From positions 1 through 15,825 of the forward strand of contig DATBED010000039.1 of assembly GCA_036276195.1 (NCBI GenBank): a stretch of DNA of 15,825 nucleotides. The letters run 5' to 3'. The DNA comes from DATBED01 sp036276195 (GTDB taxonomy: Bacteria; Patescibacteriota; Saccharimonadia; Saccharimonadales; UBA4665). The notes under the pieces are model-generated. The model did not search any database. It was not told where the DNA came from and saw nothing but the letters and a program-made list of their open reading frames with translations. A program made the position numbers and the translations under genes. Below, in pieces: positions 1-7,401 of this stretch (the stretch's first letter is position 1; the number at the start of each line of letters is the position of its first letter).

Positions 1-1
1 G

Positions 2-349
2 GCAGATCTTAACTCTATTCAGACACAGCTAGAGGCTTACTTCCAGCAGAATGGTAACTACCCTAGTTATGCTGACATGAGCACGGCTTCATGGGTTAGT
101 TCTAACATGAAGAGTCTAGATATTAATGCCTTGATTGATCCGGGCAGCGGCGGCTCGACGGCTACGCTAGTTAACAGCAACACTGCCGGCGGTACGGCTA
201 AAAAGTACGAGTACTACCCAGCCGACAGCTCTGGTAGCAGTGCTAACTGTGAAGCAACTGACACTACTTGTGCCCAGTACACCTTGATTGCCCAGTATGA
301 AGGCTCAATCAATGGTCAGACAACCTTCACTAAGAAGAACCTTGACTAG
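2..349 (+). CDS. Type IV pilin-like protein, C-terminal part (5' end outside window)
   Basis: The reading frame is open from base 2 to the TAG at 347-349 (115 codons) and has no start in the window, so the gene begins upstream. An internal ATG at 77 is not its start, because the frame before it is already typical of the family: it encodes DLNSIQTQLEAYFQQNGNYP, the helix-plus-loop that follows the N-terminal helix in many Gram-positive and Patescibacteria pilins. Near the C-terminus two cysteines 8 residues apart (in ANCEATDTTC) precede a beta-rich YTLIAQYEG segment; this pair could form the disulfide that closes the D-region loop. The missing 5' part should carry the class III signal and hydrophobic helix. 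A terminator follows at 371-400, so this is the last gene of its transcript. It is probably a structural pilin, possibly the major one; that rank is inference. Confidence 0.85.
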   Translation, partial: ADLNSIQTQLEAYFQQNGNYPSYADMSTASWVSSNMKSLDINALIDPGSGGSTATLVNSNTAGGTAKKYEYYPADSSGSSANCEATDTTCAQYTLIAQYEGSINGQTTFTKKNLD

Positions 350-370
350 CTAACTTAGCTCAAGTTACTC

Positions 371-400
371 AAAAAGCCCCGGCGCACCCGGGGCTTTTCT
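371..400 (+). terminator. Rho-independent terminator after the pilin gene
   Basis: A GC-rich 7-bp stem (376-382 pairing with 388-394) with the 5-nt loop CGCAC is flanked by A5 on the left and T4 on the right, followed by CTCG. It lies 22 nt after the pilin stop codon. The flanking A and T runs lengthen the stem to 11 bp and make it look partly bidirectional. This is the clearest terminator in the window. Confidence 0.9.
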
Positions 401-406
401 CGTCTT

Positions 407-417
407 TATACTATAAT
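407..417 (+). promoter_or_regulatory. Candidate -10 region for the minor pilin operon
   Basis: Overlapping TATACT (407-412) and a perfect TATAAT (412-417) lie 11 nt before the ATG at 429. No convincing -35 is seen, since the expected place is occupied by the terminator stem. With usual spacing the transcript would start about 4-5 nt before the ATG, and no Shine-Dalgarno is present. Confidence 0.45.
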
Positions 418-428
418 TAAACGTAAGC

Positions 429-827
429 ATGAAAAAAAACAGGTTCGGTTCAAAAGGGTTTACCATAGTCGAGCTGCTGGTTACCATTGCCGTTGCCGGT
501 ATATTGATTGGTACTCTAAGTGAGGTAGTTAATAATTACCTGCACCTTGGTCAGCGAGGCCGCTACCTAAACCTGGCTAATTCATACGTGGAGGCTAAGA
601 GTGAGGCTTTGCGTAATATCGGCTACAATAGCTTAAACCTGGGTACAACCACTATAACAAGCGAGCTACCATCGCAGCTGCCTCCAAGTCGCAACGCAAC
701 AATGACAATTAGTAGCCCGATGATCGGCCTTAAACAAGTCGACATTACCGTTTCGTACACCGACCAGGCCCAAAACAATTCTTACAAGTATACAACCTAC
801 ATAGGAGAGCTCGGTGTCGGGCAATAA
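429..827 (+). CDS. Prepilin-type N-terminal cleavage/methylation domain protein (minor pilin)
   Basis: This 132-residue protein has a textbook class III signal. A basic leader (MKKNRFGSKG) is cut between Gly10 and Phe11, giving a mature N-terminus FTIVE with Glu5 (residue 15) and a hydrophobic helix to about residue 35. The rest is a short polar domain without cysteines. Prepilin peptidase would process it, and it would enter the inner-membrane pilin pool as a minor pilin or pseudopilin. It follows the pilin terminator with its own -10 candidate at 412. Its 3' end overlaps the next prepilin by 14 nt, which implies co-translation. Its place before another prepilin and a PilX-like protein recalls the minor pilin clusters that start pilus assembly. 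The exact minor pilin type (FimU, PilV, GspI-like) cannot be told from sequence alone. Confidence 0.88.
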   Translation: MKKNRFGSKGFTIVELLVTIAVAGILIGTLSEVVNNYLHLGQRGRYLNLANSYVEAKSEALRNIGYNSLNLGTTTITSELPSQLPPSRNATMTISSPMIGLKQVDITVSYTDQAQNNSYKYTTYIGELGVGQ

Positions 828-1488
828 ACTAGCCAAACAAAGCGGTTTCACCCTGGTAGAGCTAACAGTCGTAGTGAGCGTTATGGCTATTGTTGGAGTA
901 GTTTTTATAGGCGTTGTCTCTAACTTTTTTGTGATAATCAGCCGCAATAATGCCCTGACAGAGATGACCATAAATTCTCAAAACCTACTCAGAACTACTG
1001 TTGAAAACATTAGGTTTGGTGATGGTATACGGCAGACCAATCAAATTTCTGACCCTAACGCGCCCACGGGAGGTTGGAGCACCAGTAATAGTAACTTCGT
1101 TATTATTATTGCCGTGCCAGCCGAAACAGCCGGCCATAGTTACATAACCGACCCTTCTACCGGTAGTCCATACATGAACGAGCTAATCTACTACAAAAGC
1201 AGCTCAACCCTGATGGAGCGGCGTCTAGCTAACCCCAGTGCTGCCGGCAATAGCCTAACGACTACTTGCCCGGCCAATCTAGCCTCTTCTAGTTGCCCGG
1301 CCGATATCACACTTGCTCCTTATGTAAATTCTATGATCTTTAGTATGTACGACCAAAATGCCGCTGCAACCACCGATCCTACCCAAGCCCGATCCATTAA
1401 GATTACCCTAAATATGCAGCGCAATGCGCCAGGCAATCCGATTAATTTAACCACTTCAACGCAGGTAACTTTAAGGAATCGTTTCTGA
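814..1488 (+). CDS. Prepilin-type protein (minor pilin, PilW/GspJ size class)
   Basis: The protein has 224 residues and a class III signal: cleavage between Gly11 and Phe12, mature FTLVE with Glu5 (residue 16), and a hydrophobic helix to about residue 42. The start is GTG at 814, supported by the Shine-Dalgarno AGGAG (803-807) 6 nt upstream inside the preceding gene. Downstream is a beta-rich domain of about 170 residues with a cysteine pair at CPANLASSSCP. Its length and its position before a PilX-like protein resemble PilW/GspJ minor pilins, but the family assignment beyond prepilin is inference. The TGA stop (1486-1488) shares its A with the ATG of the next gene, so the two are tightly coupled. 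It probably forms part of a pilus tip or initiation complex with its neighbours. Confidence 0.87.
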   Translation: MSGNKLAKQSGFTLVELTVVVSVMAIVGVVFIGVVSNFFVIISRNNALTEMTINSQNLLRTTVENIRFGDGIRQTNQISDPNAPTGGWSTSNSNFVIIIAVPAETAGHSYITDPSTGSPYMNELIYYKSSSTLMERRLANPSAAGNSLTTTCPANLASSSCPADITLAPYVNSMIFSMYDQNAAATTDPTQARSIKITLNMQRNAPGNPINLTTSTQVTLRNRF

Positions 1489-2858
1489 TGAAAATCAAGC
1501 TTAATCAACAAGGCACTATTTTATTGATCTTTTTGCTGACTTTTCCCTTTTTGATACTGATGGCCATGTATTACATGAGCCTGTCGTTGACTAGTTTTTC
1601 GGTCGGTCGGCTAGACCAACTGCACACCGAGGCCCAGCTGGCCGCTGATGCTGGTGCCGATTACTCAATTGAGCAATTGGCCCTCAATAATGCCTGGGCT
1701 GGCACCGGTAGCGAAGTAGCGCTTCATAGTGATAGCAAGCTGCGGACTACTTTTATCACTAGTGTGAGTGGTAATTCTAGCTCTAAAACTATTGCCATAA
1801 CCGGCAAAACCTACTGGCCAGCTTCGGCTACCACACCCACCCGAACGGTTTCTATAGACGTCGATTTATACCCGGTCACCGTGGGTAATTACAGCATTGT
1901 GGCTGGTGCCGGCGGGCTTTACATGAGCAACAATTCCAAAGTTGTGGGTGGCGGTGTGTTCATTAACGGTGAAATCAACATGTCTAACTCTGCCCAGATT
2001 GGCCTTAGCACTTCACCGGTAGCAGTCCAAGTTGCCGACGACATCTGCCCGCCCGGCGGCGGCGCGTCTTACCCCAGAGTCTGCACAGCCGCCGATAATG
2101 CCGGCCAGCCTATCACTATTAGCAATCCGGCCCATATTTATGGCACAGTTACGGCAACCAACCAAACCGATGGCAGTGGTATGAGTAGCCCCGGCTTGGT
2201 AACTGGCGGCAGTGCAATTCCGCAAGCTCTACCAACTTACGACCGGGCCGGTCAAAAGGCGGCTGTTAACCCCGCCAACAATATGACCGGCGCCGCGGCC
2301 TCTTGCACCAGCAATAACGGTAACGTTATTTGGCCGGCTAATACCAAAATTACAGGCGATGTGACAGTGTCGCACCAATGTACTGTCACTATAAAAGGCA
2401 ACGTCTGGATAACCGGAAACCTATCGACGCAAAACAGCTCCCAAATAATCGTCGATAATTCTCTGGGCACCACTATGCCGGTTATTATGGTAGACGGCTC
2501 CAGCGGCTTTAATATGATACAAAGCTCTAAATTAACGCCGAATTCTAGTAATACAGGAGTAGAGGTAATCACTTTTTACAGTACAGCCAGTTGCTCGCCG
2601 GACTGCAACAGTGTTACCGGCAATGACTTGTCTAACTCTAGGGTTTTGACCACCATTTCGCTTGGCAATTTAACCGGAGGCGCTAACAGTGTTTTCTACG
2701 CCTATTGGACGCAGGCCAGTCTGGGTAACAGTGGCCAAATTGGAGCGGTGATTGGTCAGACCATTCAGCTGTCTAACTCGGCTACAATTACTTTCGGCTC
2801 TTCTACCGGTGGCGTTGGCACTACAACCTGGATTGTCAGGGGTTATCATAAACAGTAA
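1488..2858 (+). CDS. PilX-like minor pilin with repeat-rich beta domain
   Basis: A 456-residue protein. The N-terminus (LNQQG then TILLIFLLTF) has a Gly9 processing site and one hydrophobic helix (about 10-33) but no Glu5, as in PilX/GspK-type tip subunits. The following helix, with QLAADAGADYSIEQLA (about 50-65), matches the PilX-type stretch that follows the membrane helix. Residues 140-440 are rich in Ser, Asn, Thr and Gly. They contain a recurrent short motif of the type SNSAQI at about 147, 166, 212, 315, 413 and 429, usually flanked by beta-type alternation such as VTIKGNVWITGNL. This suggests a beta-helix or polymer-like adhesin fold. Six cysteines lie at 187, 199, 273, 298, 369 and 373. 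It is the last gene of the minor pilin set, 1 nt overlapped with the preceding gene, and pilM's promoter follows. A surface-exposed tip adhesin role is inference. Confidence 0.75.
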   Translation: MKIKLNQQGTILLIFLLTFPFLILMAMYYMSLSLTSFSVGRLDQLHTEAQLAADAGADYSIEQLALNNAWAGTGSEVALHSDSKLRTTFITSVSGNSSSKTIAITGKTYWPASATTPTRTVSIDVDLYPVTVGNYSIVAGAGGLYMSNNSKVVGGGVFINGEINMSNSAQIGLSTSPVAVQVADDICPPGGGASYPRVCTAADNAGQPITISNPAHIYGTVTATNQTDGSGMSSPGLVTGGSAIPQALPTYDRAGQKAAVNPANNMTGAAASCTSNNGNVIWPANTKITGDVTVSHQCTVTIKGNVWITGNLSTQNSSQIIVDNSLGTTMPVIMVDGSSGFNMIQSSKLTPNSSNTGVEVITFYSTASCSPDCNSVTGNDLSNSRVLTTISLGNLTGGANSVFYAYWTQASLGNSGQIGAVIGQTIQLSNSATITFGSSTGGVGTTTWIVRGYHKQ

Positions 2859-2865
2859 GGATAAG

Positions 2866-2887
2866 CTTTTCTGGTATACTAGAAAAG
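2866..2887 (+). promoter_or_regulatory. Extended -10 promoter of pilMNO within an inverted repeat
   Basis: TGGTATACT (2872-2880) is an extended -10 (TGn plus TATACT), placed 33 nt before the ATG of pilM. No good -35 is seen, as is common for extended -10 promoters. A perfect 7-bp inverted repeat, CTTTTCT (2866-2872) and AGAAAAG (2881-2887), flanks the hexamer with an 8-nt centre, which could be an operator. Confidence 0.6.
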
Positions 2888-2913
2888 ACTAGTTACCTCT
2901 GGTGGGCAAATTC

Positions 2914-4008
2914 ATGAAAACAACTAAAACCCCTAACTTTTTTCACGATAAACCGCTGTTCGGGTTGGATATTGGCCACGGCTCACTCAAAGTCATGCAG
3001 GTCGAAGAACAGCCAATTGGAACAGCTGGTAAAAAACACCTGCCTAAAGTAATCGGCTATGGTTTTGCGGCCTTTGATGGCAATGCCCTGGAAGACGGGG
3101 TAGTCATTAAACATGAGGTTATCGCCAAAGCGGCCCATGAACTGTTTAATAAGCATCTGATTGGCGATATCACGACTAGGCGGGTGGCCATTGCTATCCC
3201 AGCTTATCGTACCTTCACACGCTCGCTCAAGCTGCCCAAGCTTAAGCAAGATGAGTTGGCCCAGGCGGTTCAGCTTGAAGCCGAGCAATATATTTCGGCG
3301 CCACTAGAAGAACTCTACCTAGATTATGAGATCATTCGACAAGATGACGATTCAACCGAATTATTTGTGGTGGCCGTACCCCAGAATATTGTGGATTCTT
3401 ACTTGGAGTTGGCCGAGGTTTTTGGGCTGGAAACAGTGCTGATTGAGCCGACCCTAAGCTCATCGGGCCGCCTTTTTTCAGTGGATGACCAAAGCGACCT
3501 GCCCACGGTGATGATCGATTTCGGTGCCCTGTCGGCCGACATCAGTATTTTCGATCAAGGGCATGTGCTGGTGACCGGCACGGTGCAAGGCGGCGGCGAG
3601 AACTTCACCAACTCCATCATGCAAAAGCTAGACATTAACCAAAAGGAGGCCGGTTTAGTTAAAACGCGCTACGGCCTGGGTGCCAGCAAGCGGCAATCTG
3701 AGATCCGTCAAGCGCTAGAACCAACTCTGCAGCAAATCGTTAAAGAAATCCGGCGCATGATCCGCTACTACGAAGAGCGCTACGGTTCCGACCGGCCGAT
3801 TAAGCAGATCGTTACTTGTGGTGGCGGTGCTAACATGCCAGGCTTAAGTGAGTACTTTACCGAGGCTGTGCGCCTGGCAGTTCGCCATACAGACCCCTGG
3901 CAATATTTGAACTACAAAGGCTTCCAGCCACCTGCCAACGCCGACAAACCGATGTACACAACCGTGGCCGGTCTTAGCCTGGCCCGATCTAAAGAGGTGT
4001 TCTCGTAA
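2914..4008 (+). CDS. pilM: Type IV pilus assembly protein PilM
   Basis: PilM is the actin-like ATPase of the inner-membrane alignment complex. It binds the cytoplasmic N-terminus of PilN and links the pilus motor to the envelope. From the chosen start it has 364 residues, the usual length. Landmarks are an N-terminal phosphate-binding loop FGLDIGHGSLKVMQVE, a second strand-loop DFGALSADISIF, a TVQGGGENFTNSI segment, and the adenosine-binding CGGGANMPGLSEYF near the end, which together give the FtsA/PilM fold. ATG 2914 is preferred because GGTGGG (2901-2906) sits 7 nt upstream as a Shine-Dalgarno-like site. An in-frame GTG at 2902 would add four residues but has none. The stop TAA overlaps the pilN ATG (TAATG). 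The gene opens the second pilus transcript. Confidence 0.95.
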   Translation: MKTTKTPNFFHDKPLFGLDIGHGSLKVMQVEEQPIGTAGKKHLPKVIGYGFAAFDGNALEDGVVIKHEVIAKAAHELFNKHLIGDITTRRVAIAIPAYRTFTRSLKLPKLKQDELAQAVQLEAEQYISAPLEELYLDYEIIRQDDDSTELFVVAVPQNIVDSYLELAEVFGLETVLIEPTLSSSGRLFSVDDQSDLPTVMIDFGALSADISIFDQGHVLVTGTVQGGGENFTNSIMQKLDINQKEAGLVKTRYGLGASKRQSEIRQALEPTLQQIVKEIRRMIRYYEERYGSDRPIKQIVTCGGGANMPGLSEYFTEAVRLAVRHTDPWQYLNYKGFQPPANADKPMYTTVAGLSLARSKEVFS

Positions 4009-4637
4009 TGATCAACTTGCTGCCACCAGATCTACGGAACGGCTACCGCTACGGCCGGCGCAATGTCGTGCTGCGCCGCTGGGTAGCTATGTGCCTGGTC
4101 GCGTTCGTGGGGTTAGGGCTACTGTCGACCTACGGTTTACTCAACCTACATCAATCAACGGCCACCTATAATAACAAGATTACTGCTGCTAATAATACTC
4201 TTCAGAAAGAAAAGTTCGCCCAAACCGAGGCTCAAATTAAGGATATAGGCAGCACCTTTAAGCTGGTGACACAGGTCTTAAAACAGGAGGTATTATTTTC
4301 ACAACTAATCACAAGACTAGCCAAAACTATTCCGCCTGGCGCGAAACTAAATGGCTTGAACATATCTCAAACGCAGGGGGCAATCAACATTACGGCAGTA
4401 GCCGCCGATTACAGTACGGCTACGCAGGTACAGGTTAATTTATCTAATCCTCCCGGGAACCTTGTTAGAATCTTTAGTAAAGCTGATATAACTAGCGTAA
4501 CCTGCAACAGTGCTAACGCCGTTGACAAGAGCTACCCATGTACCGTCAATATCATAGCCTTGTTCGTGCCTAATAACCCATTCTTACTCATAAATAGTCA
4601 GGCCGACAAAGCGCTTAATCAGGGTGCTAAGCCATGA
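4008..4637 (+). CDS. pilN: Type IV pilus inner-membrane protein PilN
   Basis: Residues 2-10 read INLLPPDLR, the diagnostic PilN N-terminal motif that docks into PilM. A basic stretch follows, then one membrane helix (about 25-45) and a coiled-coil/ferredoxin-like outer domain containing GAKLNGLNISQTQGAINI. The length of 209 residues is typical. One cysteine pair (TCNSANAVDKSYPC) lies in the outer domain and may form a disulfide. PilN pairs with PilO to form the membrane-spanning alignment subcomplex. The gene overlaps pilM by 1 nt and pilO by 4 nt (ATGA), so expression is coupled to both neighbours. Confidence 0.93.
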   Translation: MINLLPPDLRNGYRYGRRNVVLRRWVAMCLVAFVGLGLLSTYGLLNLHQSTATYNNKITAANNTLQKEKFAQTEAQIKDIGSTFKLVTQVLKQEVLFSQLITRLAKTIPPGAKLNGLNISQTQGAINITAVAADYSTATQVQVNLSNPPGNLVRIFSKADITSVTCNSANAVDKSYPCTVNIIALFVPNNPFLLINSQADKALNQGAKP

Positions 4638-5284
4638 ATAGCAAACGACTATACTTAGTGCTTTCTGGAGTTGCCTGCTTATTAATATTGGGGTTAGTAG
4701 CTGGAACCTATGGAGCAGACAGCCTTCTTACCAGTCAGTCGAATAAGCTTGTCAAACTAAAGGCCAAAAGCCAGGCGCTAGACCAAGAGCAGCTAATTTT
4801 AGTTAAAATAAAAAAGCAAGTTCAAACCTACTCTAATCTTAATCAAGTTGCCAAGGAGGTTGTGCCGCAAGATAAGGACCAAGCAGAGACGGTACGCGAG
4901 ATTGCCAATATCGCGGCGACTAATAAAATCGAACTGGCTTCAATTTCTTTCCCCCAGTCTTCACTGGGCGGCGTGGGTGGTTCTACCACTTCAGGCAGTG
5001 CTAGTATTGCCCCCGCCCAAGCCAAGGGGGCGGCGGGTAGTAAGGCCACTACTCTTTCGCAATTGACGCCTGTCAAGAACATCCCCGGCGTCTACTTACT
5101 GCAGATCGTAATAGCCAATGATCCTACCCAAAGTGTCCCTTACGCTCAATTCATTAGTTTTCTACAAGGCCTAGAGCGCAATCGTCGCACCGCTCAAGTA
5201 AGTACCGTAGTTATACAGCCTGGTAGCCACCAATCTGATAATGTGTCTTTCACACTAACTTTAAACGAGTATATAAAACCATGA
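4634..5284 (+). CDS. pilO: Type IV pilus inner-membrane protein PilO
   Basis: The protein has 216 residues, a short N-terminus, a single membrane helix at about 6-28, and a coiled coil rich in Lys, Gln and Leu (about 33-68) that runs into KEVVPQDKDQAETVREIANI. In PilO families this kind of segment leads to the ferredoxin-like domain. Before that domain a low-complexity Ser/Gly/Ala linker (about 112-140) is inserted. The C-terminal part (PGVYLLQIVIAN, then YAQFISFLQGLERNRR) fits the conserved PilO half-domain. It is assigned from both sequence pattern and position after pilN, with a 4-nt ATGA overlap. It would heterodimerise with PilN. The next gene again overlaps by 4 nt. Confidence 0.85.
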   Translation: MNSKRLYLVLSGVACLLILGLVAGTYGADSLLTSQSNKLVKLKAKSQALDQEQLILVKIKKQVQTYSNLNQVAKEVVPQDKDQAETVREIANIAATNKIELASISFPQSSLGGVGGSTTSGSASIAPAQAKGAAGSKATTLSQLTPVKNIPGVYLLQIVIANDPTQSVPYAQFISFLQGLERNRRTAQVSTVVIQPGSHQSDNVSFTLTLNEYIKP

Positions 5285-5592
5285 ACAAAGGTATGCTCGA
5301 CATATATCTACATGTTTTGACTAGTAAGCTAAAGGGTTTGGTGGCATTACTGCAACGTTACAGTGTAATTATTTTTATTATATTCATTGCCCTTTTATAT
5401 GGCTTTTTAGGTCTTCAAATAGATAGTTTAAGTAGCGTGGAACCCTCTAGTAATGACGTGACTAATCAAGTTAACGCGGCTCAAATTACTCATATAGACC
5501 CTTTGGTAGTTTTTCAACTGCAAACTCTTAGAGATAACAGCGTAAGCGTGCAAGGCTTACTCAACAAAGCTCGCAGTAATCCCTTTCAGTAA
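5281..5592 (+). CDS. Small one-TM protein at the end of the pilMNO operon
   Basis: This is a 103-residue protein that I do not recognise as a named family. It has a basic cytoplasmic N-terminus (about 1-27), one strongly hydrophobic helix (about 28-46, IIFIIFIALLYGFLGLQI) and an outer tail of about 55 residues ending in NKARSNPFQ. It starts at ATG 5281 with a 4-nt overlap on the pilO stop. It has no Shine-Dalgarno site, so translation probably depends on coupling to pilO. Position after pilO is where pilP sits in Gram-negative operons, but the lipobox and the HM-type domain of PilP are absent. A third alignment-complex partner is a reasonable guess, not shown. The stop at 5590-5592 lies 1 nt from the stop of the convergent gene. 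Confidence 0.8.
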   Translation: MNKGMLDIYLHVLTSKLKGLVALLQRYSVIIFIIFIALLYGFLGLQIDSLSSVEPSSNDVTNQVNAAQITHIDPLVVFQLQTLRDNSVSVQGLLNKARSNPFQ

Positions 5593-5593
5593 G

Positions 5594-6322
5594 TTAGACG
5601 TTGGTGTTGACGCCTTGGTCGGTGGAGTCGTCGGGATAGTCAACCGGTGCGGTAGCCGGTGGGTTATTTGACGATGGCTGTGGCTGGTAGGCGCCTTCGG
5701 CTCGGTAAGGCCGCTGCTGGTCTTCGCCGTGCCGGTTTTGCTCAAAGTTCTCGCGGGCCGACAACACTTGTTGAGCATAGTAATTAGGATTCGGGCAGTA
5801 CAAAAAGACAAACTTGCTGCGTTCGCCGGCCGTTTCTACCCGCAGCAATCCATAGTTAAACATGTGTGTCAGGATGCCGTTTTGCTCGGCCGTAACGTCT
5901 TCAAGGTTACCCAGCGACAGCTGCGAAGATTCGCGGTGAAACAGACTCGATTGAATGATTTGGGTGACGCTGTCTGTGGTTAAAATCCACGAGTTACCCC
6001 AGTAAACTTTATTCGAAATAAAAGCAAAGGCCAGGCTAAACAAGGCCACTACCAAAAAGACCAGAGCACCGATTTTGGTGGCCGTACCGCTGCCACCGTT
6101 GGAATCATGCATAAAATGCGGTACCACGCCAAAAGCCAGCGCGGCTACGACAATTAAAAGCAGCCCGGTCGCCACGTAAATCCCTAAAATGCCAATTGGG
6201 TGGCGCTTAATTTCGCAAATAGTACGTTCGCCCGGTTGAGTAACGGTCAGGGCTTTACCGACTTTGGTATGTGGGTCGTATTGCTCCGGCTCCATAGGCG
6301 CAGGAATGTCTTGGGGATCCAT
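5594..6322 (-). CDS. PH-domain (bPH2/DUF304-like) membrane protein
   Basis: A 242-residue protein with three visible parts. The N-terminus is cytoplasmic and Pro-rich (1-40). Two membrane helices follow (about 43-70 and 84-104). Next is a bacterial PH-like domain of about 90 residues, starting NSWILTTDSVTQIIQ and continuing SLGNLEDVTAEQNGI and then GLLRVETAGERSKFVF. The pattern of a transport-to-membrane helix pair followed by 'W.lT...v.....lf.r....l.l..i.dV....G.l...f.yG.l.v.t.g' is that of the YdbS/bPH2 family, whose molecular role is poorly known. The C-terminal 45 residues are a disordered Pro/Asn/Gln-rich tail. A perfect TATAAT lies 6 nt before the ATG, without a Shine-Dalgarno. It converges on the pilus operon with a 1-nt gap and no visible terminator. 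Confidence 0.82.
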   Translation of the reverse strand: MDPQDIPAPMEPEQYDPHTKVGKALTVTQPGERTICEIKRHPIGILGIYVATGLLLIVVAALAFGVVPHFMHDSNGGSGTATKIGALVFLVVALFSLAFAFISNKVYWGNSWILTTDSVTQIIQSSLFHRESSQLSLGNLEDVTAEQNGILTHMFNYGLLRVETAGERSKFVFLYCPNPNYYAQQVLSARENFEQNRHGEDQQRPYRAEGAYQPQPSSNNPPATAPVDYPDDSTDQGVNTNV

Positions 6323-6328
6323 GATTAT

Positions 6329-6334
6329 ATTATA
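6329..6334 (-). promoter_or_regulatory. TATAAT -10 six bases before the PH-domain gene
   Basis: The minus strand reads TATAAT-ATAATC-ATG, with the hexamer at 6334-6329 and the start codon at 6322. The transcript would begin at or next to the A of the start codon. The -35 region is weak. The site lies 3 nt beyond the ruvB stop codon. Confidence 0.6.
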
Positions 6335-6336
6335 CC

Positions 6337-7368
6337 TTACAATAGTGAAGCTTGCGGACTGTCTTTGCCGGGGCGCTTGCCTAAGTGCCTGTAAGATTTA
6401 GCGGTGGCTTTGCGGCCACGCGGTGTGCGCTCTAGTAGCCCAATTTGCATAAGATAGGGTTCGTAAAAGTCTTCGATAGTACCTCGCTCTTCGGCCGTAA
6501 TGGCCGCCAGGGTTTCAACTCCAACCGGGCCACCGTCGTAGTTTTCAATAATGGCGCTAAGCAGCATACGATCGGCGGCGTCTAGTCCCAGATCGTCAAT
6601 TTCCAACAATTCTAGAGCTTGCAAGCTAAGTTTGATATCGATAATGCCGTCACCGTTAACGTCGGCGTAGTCGCGCACTCGCTTTAGCAGCCGATTGGCA
6701 ATGCGCGGTGTTAGGCGGGAACGTTTGGCTAGCTCGGCGGCGGCTGGCTTATCAATTTTGACAACCAAAATTTTAGCGGCTCGGGTAATAATTCTTTCAA
6801 TCTCTTCCGAATTATAAAAGTTGAGCCGGTGAATCATACCAAAGCGATCGCGCAAGGGCGCCGCCAGCGAACCGGTGCGCGTAGTGGCACCAATAATGGT
6901 GAACCTAGGCAGATCCAATCTTAGGCTGCGGGCCGTCGGCCCTTTGCCCAACATAATATCGAGCTTAAAATCTTCCATGGCGCCATATAGAACCTCTTCG
7001 ACCGTGCGATTTAAGCGATGGATTTCGTCAATGAACAAAATGTCACCGTCGGCGAGGTTGGTTAGCAAGCTGGCCAGATCGCCGGGCCGCTCGATCGCCG
7101 GGCCGCTGGTCACCCGAATTTGGGCACCCATTTCATGAGCAATTACATTAGCCATGGTAGTCTTGCCTAAGCCGGGCGGACCATGCAATAAAATATGATC
7201 AAGCGGCTCGCCGCGTTTTTGGGCGGCCTCAATTGCCAGCTTAATGTTTTGTTTTAGCCGCTCCTGGCCAATGTAATTGGCAAAATCTCTCGGTCGCAGC
7301 GTGACTTCAATTTCTTCCGGTTCATCGGCATCGGCGTGGAGGCTGGTATCGACAATGCGATCAATCAT
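6337..7368 (-). CDS. ruvB: Holliday junction branch migration ATPase RuvB
   Basis: RuvB is the AAA+ motor that, as two hexamers on RuvA-bound junctions, pulls DNA through to migrate Holliday junctions. From ATG 7368 it has 343 residues, the usual length. It shows Walker A GPPGLGKT (63-70), Walker B/DEIH (114-117), sensor GATTRTG (160-166) and arginine finger RDRFG (173-177). The lid and winged-helix domain end in RTPRGRKATAKSYRHLG. The ATG is chosen because MIDRIVDTSL is a typical RuvB start. An in-frame TTG at 7389 would add seven residues and lacks support. A TGATAAAAT extended -10 lies 8 nt before the ATG. The gene is separated from ruvA by a truncated reductase and an AT-rich spacer of about 190 nt, so it probably has its own promoter. 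Confidence 0.97.
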   Translation of the reverse strand: MIDRIVDTSLHADADEPEEIEVTLRPRDFANYIGQERLKQNIKLAIEAAQKRGEPLDHILLHGPPGLGKTTMANVIAHEMGAQIRVTSGPAIERPGDLASLLTNLADGDILFIDEIHRLNRTVEEVLYGAMEDFKLDIMLGKGPTARSLRLDLPRFTIIGATTRTGSLAAPLRDRFGMIHRLNFYNSEEIERIITRAAKILVVKIDKPAAAELAKRSRLTPRIANRLLKRVRDYADVNGDGIIDIKLSLQALELLEIDDLGLDAADRMLLSAIIENYDGGPVGVETLAAITAEERGTIEDFYEPYLMQIGLLERTPRGRKATAKSYRHLGKRPGKDSPQASLL

Positions 7369-7376
7369 TACCTTAC

Positions 7377-7385
7377 ATTTTATCA
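7377..7385 (-). promoter_or_regulatory. Extended -10 eight bases before ruvB
   Basis: The minus strand reads TGATAAAAT (TGn plus TAAAAT), then 8 nt, then ATG at 7368. There is no clear -35. The spacer contains AAGG, but only 2 nt from the ATG, too close for a normal Shine-Dalgarno. Confidence 0.45.
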
Positions 7386-7401
7386 GCAAATGGTTCGGCC
7401 C

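Noticed and set aside
666..971. Minus-strand open frames inside the pilin genes (also 2013-2225, 2252-2572, 2983-3288).
   Set aside because: They lie antisense to genes with clear family motifs, have no start signals and show no recognisable domains.
1486..1488. Possible UGA recoding as in SR1/Gracilibacteria.
   Set aside because: TGA ends several genes at the expected family length and takes part in ATGA/TGATG overlaps, so it is a normal stop here.
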